From positions 62,001 through 126,000 of the forward strand of contig JAJHQZ010000001.1 of the NCBI GenBank assembly GCA_020833055.1: DNA of 64,000 nucleotides, written 5' to 3'. Under the pieces are notes generated by a model, which had not been told where the DNA came from, searched no databases, and was given only the letters and a program-made list of their open reading frames with translations. Position numbers and translations under genes: made by a program. This DNA comes from Candidatus Korarchaeum sp. (lineage in GTDB: Archaea; Korarchaeota; Korarchaeia; Korarchaeales; Korarchaeaceae). Shown in pieces: positions 57,663 to 64,000 of this stretch. How positions within the stretch are numbered: position 1 is the first letter of the stretch; each line of letters begins with the position of its first letter.

Positions 57663-58160
57663 ATCTAATATTTCAACTTTTTTCTCTTCTGTATCTACGA
57701 CAGCGATAGTTCTCCTCCCAGATAACTTGCCGCAGGTCTCCCCTGGATTCACTACGAGTGCTTCATTAACTCGCTCGACGTGGACCTCGTGCGTATGCCC
57801 GTAGAGGATGAAATCGAACCTCCCGCTCCTGGCTAGCGATATCGCGACAAATTTCGTCAGATCTTTTTCCCCAAATCCGTGAAAAATCAGAAATCTCTTC
57901 CCATTTATCTCGAGTTCAACGGGACTGGGATGATAGATACCTCCCTCATTACTCATGAGTGCTACGAGCACCTCTGAATCATTATTGCCCCTGAGGATCC
58001 TGAACGGTATTCCCGAGTTTAGAATTGGAATTAATGCAAATGGCGAGATAAGATCACCTAAATGAATTATTTCATCGACACCTATCCTCTGAAATATCTC
58101 TAAGGCCCTTTCAATAGATTCTACATCATCATGAGAGTCCGACATCACTCCTATGAGCAT
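57657..58160 (-). CDS. YfcE-family metallophosphodiesterase
   Basis: A 167-residue small metallophosphoesterase. The five metal motifs are GVMSDSHDD, LGDLISP, RGNNDSE (variant of GNCD/GNHD), FHGFGE and YGHTHEVHVE. This is the classic MJ0936/YfcE order. ATG at 58160 has GGGTGAT three bases upstream, better than the codon at 58172. Physiological substrate unknown. Shares strand and likely transcript with Thg1 upstream, separated by 39 bp. Confidence 0.9.
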   Translation of the reverse strand: MLIGVMSDSHDDVESIERALEIFQRIGVDEIIHLGDLISPFALIPILNSGIPFRILRGNNDSEVLVALMSNEGGIYHPSPVELEINGKRFLIFHGFGEKDLTKFVAISLARSGRFDFILYGHTHEVHVERVNEALVVNPGETCGKLSGRRTIAVVDTEEKKVEILDL

Positions 58161-58199
58161 AACATCACCCACTGCTCTCCCATCTAGAATACTAAAAAT

Positions 58200-58949
58200 T
58201 CACTCGAGGACCTTGAGTGCCTCCATTAAGTAATCCCTTCCCTCAGGTGTCGAAAATAAGGGGATATCCCAATCGACTTCAGGAACCCTTCTAACGACTT
58301 TTCCTGACTCATGAGATCTTTCCTCATACTTCTTTCTGACGATAACACCTCTCCTCTGCCATGGAGGTATTTTGGTGATATTTATCCCTAGTTTAGTGAA
58401 GATAATTTCATGTAGACTATCCGCTTTCTTATTCCTCAGCTCCTTGACAGCATCCTCTCTACTCAACCCTGATCTCTCTAAGGCGAATAACGCATAGGAA
58501 TTGAGGGCGTTCCTCCATGCTTCAGATTGTCTCCAGCTGAGATAACTTATGATTTCATCTAAATCCCTTAAAATGATTATTCTCGCATCAAAGCACACTG
58601 GATAATTCAATACCATTGAAACAATGGCCGAGGAATGGGAAGGTATAACACTTATGAGTTTCTCGACTCTCCCGCTCCACGGAATTGGTGGATGTAGGAG
58701 GAACGAGATCTCATCGGAGAAAGTGAAGGATAGTGCTAAAGGAAATCCCATCTTCATCAGAGATAGGGGGGCTTGAATAAGCGCTTCTATCAGCCTCCGA
58801 TCGAAGGGTCTCTCTAGTCCTAGTCCCTCCGCTACCTTGTGGAACCTCCAGCCATCTATCCTCACCATCACAGGGGCATCGGGGGGGATCCTCAACCCTG
58901 AGAAGATCTCCCTCTCCTTCCAATTAGTACTCTTAGTGGATGCATCCAT
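58200..58949 (-). CDS. Thg1-like 3'-5' tRNA polymerase
   Basis: About 249 residues. Thg1-family enzymes add nucleotides in the 3'-5' direction, either G-1 on tRNA-His or to repair truncated 5' ends. The metal-binding and active-site motifs are VRIDGWRFHKVAEG (first Asp/Gly) and SFTFSDEISFLL (second Asp-Glu pair), followed by SWRQSEAWRNALNSYA as in family members. The frame is open to 59003, but ATG at 58949 has GGAGGT six bases before it. Whether it is a true Thg1 or a repair-type TLP cannot be told. The archaeal branch commonly repairs with Watson-Crick pairing. Confidence 0.9.
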   Translation of the reverse strand: MDASTKSTNWKEREIFSGLRIPPDAPVMVRIDGWRFHKVAEGLGLERPFDRRLIEALIQAPLSLMKMGFPLALSFTFSDEISFLLHPPIPWSGRVEKLISVIPSHSSAIVSMVLNYPVCFDARIIILRDLDEIISYLSWRQSEAWRNALNSYALFALERSGLSREDAVKELRNKKADSLHEIIFTKLGINITKIPPWQRRGVIVRKKYEERSHESGKVVRRVPEVDWDIPLFSTPEGRDYLMEALKVLE

Positions 58950-59039
58950 CAGAGGACCTCCAGCAGATTCACTGATATCCAATGGATTACGCTTTCCTCT
59001 CATAGAAGCGAATCCAATGATATCGCCTGAAGATTAACA

Positions 59040-59369
59040 TCATCCGCTCAGCCTCGATATATTCTCTGCGACCTCAAGCACGGCTGATTCCACATCATCT
59101 TTAGTGGTCTCCACTGTTATTATTCCCCTAGCTTCCACTAATTCCTTCAGCTTTGAGTCGAATTTCTTAGCGATTAGGACTTCACAGTCCCTCAATATCT
59201 CGAGGACTGAGGCAATACTCTTACTCTCCCTCCTCGTGTTGACCCTCATCTCTATTTTCGTAGGACTTTTTCCTAAAATATCATATATTGCAAAGAATTT
59301 TGCACTATGGAAGAACTTATCATATAAGCTCTTACCATCATCTGTAGCAACAGCCACTCTAATCGGCAA
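59040..59369 (-). CDS. NifX/NafY-like dinitrogenase cofactor-fold protein
   Basis: A 109-residue protein of the ribonuclease-H-like NifB/NifX/VnfX cofactor domain family. Motifs: IRVAVATDDGKSLYDKFFHSAKFFAIYDI read as VAVATDDGKSL, and AKKFDSKLKELVEARGI typical of the IssA/MTH1175 set. Archaeal homologues occur without nitrogenase, in iron-sulfur storage or assembly, so nitrogen fixation is not implied. TTG start at 59369. It lies in a run of minus-strand genes but with a 60-bp gap on each side. Confidence 0.82.
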   Translation of the reverse strand: MPIRVAVATDDGKSLYDKFFHSAKFFAIYDILGKSPTKIEMRVNTRRESKSIASVLEILRDCEVLIAKKFDSKLKELVEARGIITVETTKDDVESAVLEVAENISRLSG

Positions 59370-59430
59370 ACCATCTCATCCTCCCAGAGCATCCTATACC
59401 ATGACTATCGCTCAAGAAGATATAATGTTT

Positions 59431-60477
59431 TCAGACCCTCCCCAATATACTATTTAACCTATCCTTGAAATTCGTGAGCACAGGAACCATCCTTCCGGAG
59501 TCTATTATCATCGATAAGAAACCCATCCCCCCGAAAGCTGACCATTCTGACTCCCCTCTGAGCAATTCAATAGCCTCAGAGTATAAGTCGATACCATCCG
59601 GAGCTAACATGTAAACGAGGCCAAGCGGAGGGTCGTAGAAGAATGTTATTGCCACATCTACGAACTTCCTGGCCTCTATTGAGAGTACAAATCTCTGATG
59701 AGGCTCACTGACTTCCCATATACCAACTGAACCATCTAGGAGGAAGGGCTCGCTTAAGGAGTCCTTAATCTTAGCTTCGACTTCAGGTACCTTCGACCTC
59801 AATATACTCGCAGTTACAGAGCTCCCCCTTATGAACCACCAAGGGTCCTCTGCTGATTCCTGGAGGGAGGAGATAGCCATCATTATCCAATCCTCTCCCT
59901 CAAAGGACGCTGCAGATAACATCCTTTGGATGAGATCAATACTTGCTTCTTCGATTAGATCCGGCCAATAAAGCTGAGATCTCTCTTTCACGTACTCGCA
60001 TATCTTAGAGGTACACTTATTCTTGAAACCGGATACTGCTATCCATGAGAGGTACTCATTATCCTTTCCGATCTGTGAGGAGATCATATAAAGCAAGAGG
60101 CTCGTGCAAATACCCCCGTAGTTGAGTCCCACTCTGAGGATATCCCCCGGTAGATCTGAGGACCCGTGATCTATGACAATCAACCCCTTAAAGAGCTCTC
60201 TTGCAACCGAGATAGGCCCTGGACCATGTGGTGGGAGCTCTAAAAATATCAAGTGATCGAACTTCCCTATTAAGTGCTCGATCGCATCTAGGAATGTCTC
60301 TGGAAGGGAGACGATGAATTCAGAATCGACACCAAGCTGAGAGCATATTTCAGAGAGTATCACTGAGGAGGATATCCCATCAGGCGTTGGCGGTAGGATT
60401 ATCGCGACTTTCTCGCTATTCTTAAGGGACTCCTCTAGAGAGATCGCAGCTCTCCTAGCCCAGCCCTCTACTTCCAA
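59431..60477 (-). CDS. catalytically degenerate DHH-family (RecJ/Cdc45-like) protein
   Basis: A 348-residue protein that follows the RecJ/DHH layout. A strand-loop IILPPTPDGISSSVI sits where active enzymes have DxDG (TPDG, residues 31-34), the next acidic motif is FLELPPHG (79-), and the DHH motif reads VIDHGSSDLP (DHG, 103-105). The following GLNYGGICTSLLLYMI matches the RecJ NP-x-G-x-x-SA region. Lost metal ligands in three motifs suggest no nuclease activity, as in the inactive archaeal RecJ homologues related to Cdc45. The start overlaps the exported-protein gene by 10 bp. GINS/MCM genes are not in the window. Confidence 0.7.
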   Translation of the reverse strand: MEVEGWARRAAISLEESLKNSEKVAIILPPTPDGISSSVILSEICSQLGVDSEFIVSLPETFLDAIEHLIGKFDHLIFLELPPHGPGPISVARELFKGLIVIDHGSSDLPGDILRVGLNYGGICTSLLLYMISSQIGKDNEYLSWIAVSGFKNKCTSKICEYVKERSQLYWPDLIEEASIDLIQRMLSAASFEGEDWIMMAISSLQESAEDPWWFIRGSSVTASILRSKVPEVEAKIKDSLSEPFLLDGSVGIWEVSEPHQRFVLSIEARKFVDVAITFFYDPPLGLVYMLAPDGIDLYSEAIELLRGESEWSAFGGMGFLSMIIDSGRMVPVLTNFKDRLNSILGRV

Positions 60478-62879
60478 ATTGCACGCCTCTTCCTCAGTCT
60501 CCTATATATGAGTAATAGGGATGAGAAGCCTGCTCCTATTATGAAATACATCAAGAAGTTAATTAGACCGCTCATGTAACCATAAGCTCTCTCTTCTAAA
60601 CTTGAAAGGATACTCTCAGCTTCCCTCAATGATTTCTCCGCATCAGAGTACATCTTCTTGTTTATCAAATCCTCACTATCTCTCAATAGAATGCTAACCT
60701 TATCGAGGAGCTCACGATCTGACGGTCCCATGCTACTCGATGCCTCAGTTAAAGTCTTATATCTCCTGTTGAGTTCAGCTAGCCTAGCTCTCAGGGATCT
60801 CTCCTCCTCATCTACCGGTCCCCCGATGACGTTCACATGTACAGCATTAACTAAGAGGGTCCTAGTCCTATTGAATACTGCGAAACTGGGTAGAGTGAAA
60901 TTGCCTGTGGAGTTGAAGCTCAATACGATCCTCACTCGAGCTGGGGCTGTTACAATCACTTCATTTCCCCTCACAATCCCCTGTGATTCGATTATGAATG
61001 CACCTCTGGGAAAATCTATCGTAACTTCACCACTCGCACTCTCGATCCTCAATTTCAATTCGATACTCTCACCCACCTTCACGTTCGTCTCATTGACCTC
61101 TGCGTAGACTATCCCTTCAACATTACCGATGGGTACCTTAACCTCCTTGATCGCAGTCTTGTAGGTAGAATAACCTTTAGGTAAGTAATATGCCGATATC
61201 AATACTTGGGATGGTCCCACGCTCTTAGCTTTGAAGGAGAACTCCAATCTTACGGTCTCCCTCTCGCTTATGTTCAGCAGGGACTTAGAGGTATCCGATA
61301 TAGGATCCATCCCAGCCGAACTGACGTTCACTATCAGTTTCTCCAACGGAATCGCGGAGCTTAAGCTGAGGGATAGTTTGACATAATCCCCAATATTCGG
61401 GATCTCGGGAGATACGAATGCTAAGATGGATAAAGGATTCTCGGAGATCGAAACTATCTTGATGCTCTGCAAGGAGAGGGAGTAACTCCTATTCATCGAA
61501 TCACTCAAGTTCAGCTGGATGGTCCCGAGGTACTCCCCGATCGGTATATCTAAGGGGAGGCTTATCGTAGCAGATGATTTAGGAGGTATCTGATAATAGA
61601 CTGGAAAATTGAGTGAAATTTCTTCAGATTTAATCCCTAATATATCCATTTTTACGTTAGAAATCTGTGAAAGTGAGTCTCCAAAGTTATAAACCTTTAT
61701 GAGGATGGATCCCCTCCCACCTAAGAGGTAGACTTCGGTCGAATTCAAGAGCTGCGCCATATACGTTGATAGGACCCTCACCTCCTTCCTTAACCCGAAG
61801 ATACCATCGTTCGTCATTACAGTGACGAGTAATTCTTTCATAACCTCTCTTTCTGTTATAGGAGCTCTCATCTCAATCTTCATCGGGATGCTGATATTAT
61901 TTAGAACGATCGAGGAATCTCCGAAAACTATCGAGATCACACTAGCTCCATGAGGGGGGCTTACCAGTATCTTAAATGAGCTCCCGCTCATTACTTCATT
62001 AGGCGAATCGATAGCGAGTTGTAAAGTGAAGTTCGAGTCAAAGTAAAATTTATTTCCATTAAATTCACAAATATTACAATGTTTTGGATCTATTATCGTG
62101 AAATTTACCGGACCTGAACATTCAACTTCGACTAAGGACGTGTTATCGCGTCCATACGCGAAGAGACCTTCCTCCAGCCCAATAGCATCGACCTTCCTCA
62201 GTCTGATGGGAAGACTAAAAGCTCTGAGTAAAATGAAATCATTTGAGAGAGATAACTCGACTCTTGAATACTTAGTACTGATGTTCTCTAAGACAACAAA
62301 ATTCGTATGGAGTTTAGCCATCCCTCCGAAAGCGATATAAGTCCCGTTGTTGAAGAGGATTAAGTAGGATGGCTCCATATAAGCGCTCCACTCTCTGTGA
62401 AATAACCACCCCTCAAACTCCGGAATCCATGATCCCTCTATTATCTCATTATTTATGGATATTCTCGCGTCCCTTCCTTTCTTCGCCTCAATTAATTCGA
62501 ATTTCCCGAAGCTAGTCTTATCGCTCAGGTAATTGACCTCGACTATCTCCCCACTCTCGACTCTTATTAAGAACGGGGGGAGGAGGGATACCCCGTAGTC
62601 CTTGACTCTAATGACTGTGGAGTTCTCCTCTAAAACGAAACTCAAGTGAGTTCCATTGTATGTTACTCCATTGAAACTACTATTTCGAACGAGAAGTTGC
62701 GAGGTCCCGTTTGGGCTGATGAAACTCAGGAGCCTCACTGAACAGAGCTTGTTGACCGACTCAGGACCGCTCCCTATAAGGACTACAGCATCTCCCCCGT
62801 ACCTCACACCATCGGCTGAGATCGGGAGTTGGCTACATAGCAGCAAGATCAATAGTGCGGGCAACAGTCTCCTCATCAT
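60468..62879 (-). CDS. large exported membrane-anchored beta-sandwich protein
   Basis: An 803-residue protein with an N-terminal signal peptide (about 4-22), a long extracellular part with many Asn-X-Ser/Thr sequons, beta-sandwich-like repeats, a C-terminal coiled coil (about 700-770; RARLAELNRRYKTL and DAEKSLREAESILSSLEER) and one membrane helix (about 776-795) followed by a basic tail. Segments with the pattern IPIGEYLGTIQL and VGPSQVLISAYY resemble NEW3/CARDB-type domains. The sequon density suggests N-glycosylation, normal for archaeal surface proteins. Role unknown; S-layer-associated or transport partner functions are possible. It resembles the smaller exported protein at 25.1 kb in general design but not in detail. 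Confidence 0.7.
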   Translation of the reverse strand: MMRRLLPALLILLLCSQLPISADGVRYGGDAVVLIGSGPESVNKLCSVRLLSFISPNGTSQLLVRNSSFNGVTYNGTHLSFVLEENSTVIRVKDYGVSLLPPFLIRVESGEIVEVNYLSDKTSFGKFELIEAKKGRDARISINNEIIEGSWIPEFEGWLFHREWSAYMEPSYLILFNNGTYIAFGGMAKLHTNFVVLENISTKYSRVELSLSNDFILLRAFSLPIRLRKVDAIGLEEGLFAYGRDNTSLVEVECSGPVNFTIIDPKHCNICEFNGNKFYFDSNFTLQLAIDSPNEVMSGSSFKILVSPPHGASVISIVFGDSSIVLNNISIPMKIEMRAPITEREVMKELLVTVMTNDGIFGLRKEVRVLSTYMAQLLNSTEVYLLGGRGSILIKVYNFGDSLSQISNVKMDILGIKSEEISLNFPVYYQIPPKSSATISLPLDIPIGEYLGTIQLNLSDSMNRSYSLSLQSIKIVSISENPLSILAFVSPEIPNIGDYVKLSLSLSSAIPLEKLIVNVSSAGMDPISDTSKSLLNISERETVRLEFSFKAKSVGPSQVLISAYYLPKGYSTYKTAIKEVKVPIGNVEGIVYAEVNETNVKVGESIELKLRIESASGEVTIDFPRGAFIIESQGIVRGNEVIVTAPARVRIVLSFNSTGNFTLPSFAVFNRTRTLLVNAVHVNVIGGPVDEEERSLRARLAELNRRYKTLTEASSSMGPSDRELLDKVSILLRDSEDLINKKMYSDAEKSLREAESILSSLEERAYGYMSGLINFLMYFIIGAGFSSLLLIYRRLRKRRAIWK

Positions 62880-62943
62880 GCTACTCGCATCCCAACTTTA
62901 TCAATACCATTCTACGATGATTGTCGTTATTAGAGTCCTCATA

Positions 62944-64000
62944 TTAAGGCAGAATCCTATCGGGATCCCTTGGAAATAGCGAGGCCTCCTTGACGCTGTT
63001 TAACTCTAACATCTTCATTAGGAGCCTCTCTATACCTATCGCAAATCCTCCGTGAGGAGGAGCCCCGTAAGCGAAGAACTTCGTGAACCACTCAAGGCTT
63101 TTTGGATCCAGACCTTTCTCCCTTATCTGAGATATTAAGACATCATATCTATGCTCTCTTTGGCCCCCAGAACTCAACTCTAGTCCTTTATAGAGGAGAT
63201 CCACACTCCTAGCCCAAGTATCGTCCTCCTTCATCACGTAGAACGGCTTCGCCTTGAAGGGGAAGCGGTTGACGAAGAAGAAGTCAGAATTGTAGTTTTC
63301 TTTCACATATTGCCAGAGAATTCTTTCACTTTCAGTATCATAATCCTCTCCATATTCAATTATTTTTCCATATTCTTCGAGGATATCATAAATCTTCGGG
63401 AACCTCAGTTCGGGAAACGGTACCTTAGGGACATCGAGATTCACATTGAGGAGCTCTAATTCCTTAGATCTCTCCTCAATAACTCTCTTAATTCCCTCCC
63501 TTATGAGCTGCTCCTCTACCCTCATAGTATCCTGCTCATTCTCTATGAAGGCCAATTCTACAGCTAAAGATCTGAACTCACTTAAATGCCTCGGGGTTCT
63601 GCTTAATTCAGCTCTCCAGTTTGTTCCAAGGTCATAAATCCTCTCAAAACCTCCCAAGATCGTTAATTGCCTGTGAAGCTGGGGGTCCTGTCTTAGATAA
63701 GCCTCCTTATCGAAGTAGAGGACCTTAAATACCTCAGCTCCGCTCTCACTAGCCGCCCCTATGAGCGCTGGAGTGAAGACCCTTATGAAACCATTCCTTC
63801 TTAGCCAGTCCTCCATACCATCGAGCAAAGAAGACTCTATCTTGAATATCGCCTGAATTTCAGGTCTCCTCAAGTCCAATGGCCTATTATCAAATCTAGT
63901 TGGGACTTGAGCCGGTACTTTCCAGTTAGGATCCAGCGGTAGCTGGGGATTAGCTATCGAATGCACGATTATCCTCTCCGGTATTACCTCCCTATCCGCC
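62944..64000 (-). CDS. aspS: aspartyl-tRNA synthetase (5' end outside window)
   Basis: The 3' portion of a class II synthetase; at least 352 codons are inside and the frame stays open to position 64000, so the N-terminal OB-fold anticodon domain is cut off. The motifs visible are LDLRRPEIQAIFKIE, FIRVFTPALIGAASESGAEVF (read as ALIGAASESGAEVF), the flipping loop with RQDPQLHRQ, motif 2 FRSLAVELAFIE and motif 3 GGFAIGIERLLMK. The archaeal/eukaryotic type is indicated by ESGAEVFKV and PFPELRF. The ambiguity Asp versus Asp/Asn specificity depends on residues in the missing part and elsewhere. Confidence 0.95.
   Translation of the reverse strand, partial: ADREVIPERIIVHSIANPQLPLDPNWKVPAQVPTRFDNRPLDLRRPEIQAIFKIESSLLDGMEDWLRRNGFIRVFTPALIGAASESGAEVFKVLYFDKEAYLRQDPQLHRQLTILGGFERIYDLGTNWRAELSRTPRHLSEFRSLAVELAFIENEQDTMRVEEQLIREGIKRVIEERSKELELLNVNLDVPKVPFPELRFPKIYDILEEYGKIIEYGEDYDTESERILWQYVKENYNSDFFFVNRFPFKAKPFYVMKEDDTWARSVDLLYKGLELSSGGQREHRYDVLISQIREKGLDPKSLEWFTKFFAYGAPPHGGFAIGIERLLMKMLELNSVKEASLFPRDPDRILP

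Noticed and set aside
59040-59369. Evidence for nitrogen fixation from a NifX-like protein
   Set aside because: The domain is widespread in archaea without nitrogenase, and no nif genes are in the window.
1-64000. Insertion sequences, prophage, CRISPR arrays or integrated elements
   Set aside because: No transposase, integrase, tandem repeat array or direct-repeat boundary was found; all genes are consistent with core chromosome.

Overview
The window reads as a thermophilic archaeal chromosome, probably from the TACK group. A korarchaeal source fits my impression but cannot be shown from this sequence alone. The supports are RadA, an archaeal-type DHH protein, a Sec61-beta/SecG, a Thg1-like tRNA polymerase, PAC2 proteins, DUF2070, DUF504, DUF354, a cofactor-independent phosphoglycerate mutase, an intron-bearing tRNA-Met, strong archaeal TATA boxes, many leaderless or short-leader genes and SD sequences of the GGAGGTGAT type. 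Arginine is coded almost entirely by AGG/AGA. I see no transposon, integrase, prophage or CRISPR array, so this is core chromosome rather than an accessory island.

Layout. 1-9 kb: ion transporter, tRNA-Met with intron, a polytopic membrane protein, a candidate structured RNA, prenyl diphosphate synthase, nucleotide-sugar dehydrogenase, class II aldolase, rhomboid protease and a four-subunit 2-oxoacid:ferredoxin oxidoreductase (korABDC order). 9-14 kb: CoaD, a HAD-fold pseudo-enzyme and a SIS isomerase on one strand, and an M42 peptidase with a fused aconitase-X/phosphomevalonate dehydratase on the other. 13.7-18.3 kb: a complete Liv/HAAT amide or amino-acid ABC importer. 18.5-24.3 kb: ornithine carbamoyltransferase, carbamate kinase, TrpB2 with an unusual leader, a PD-(D/E)XK-like nuclease, HisRS. 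24.4-28 kb: a MacB-like ABC exporter with an exported partner. 28-36 kb: tRNA-Lys, DUF2070, Lrp regulator, MBL exonuclease, SecG, MazG-like, phosphoribosyltransferase, GlyRS, E1-like enzyme, CutA and a phosphoesterase. 36-41.7 kb: DsbB-like protein, an acidic LysW-like zinc ribbon, a second ferredoxin oxidoreductase (porGDAB) and a protein disulfide oxidoreductase. 41.6-50.8 kb: SurE, a PPC-domain protein, SPFH, two PAC2 paralogues, FAD oxidoreductase, DUF354, PadR, ApgM, a TtuA/NcsA-type tRNA thiolase and a beta-grasp protein. 50.8-64 kb: hexapeptide acyltransferase, RadA, PRPP synthetase, dTMP kinase, PfkB kinase, flippase-like membrane protein, aminotransferase, YfcE phosphodiesterase, Thg1, a NifX-like protein, a catalytically degenerate RecJ/Cdc45-like protein, a giant exported protein and AspRS running off the edge.

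Working together. Prenyl synthase and phosphomevalonate dehydratase both belong to archaeal isoprenoid lipid synthesis. The two ferredoxin oxidoreductases and the amino-acid importer, with the aminotransferase and carbamate kinase, point to peptide or amino-acid fermentation. HisRS, GlyRS, AspRS, Thg1, tRNA thiolase and the tRNA genes form a dispersed translation set.

The most notable observations are: divergent gene pairs repeatedly spaced about 45-65 bp with one central A/T element about 26 bp from each start; radA and porG lacking any ATG/GTG/TTG start at the expected place; a Trp-containing mini-ORF in the trpB2 leader; and several family members that have lost catalytic or carrier residues (HAD, DHH, beta-grasp, PDO first site, nucleotide-sugar dehydrogenase).
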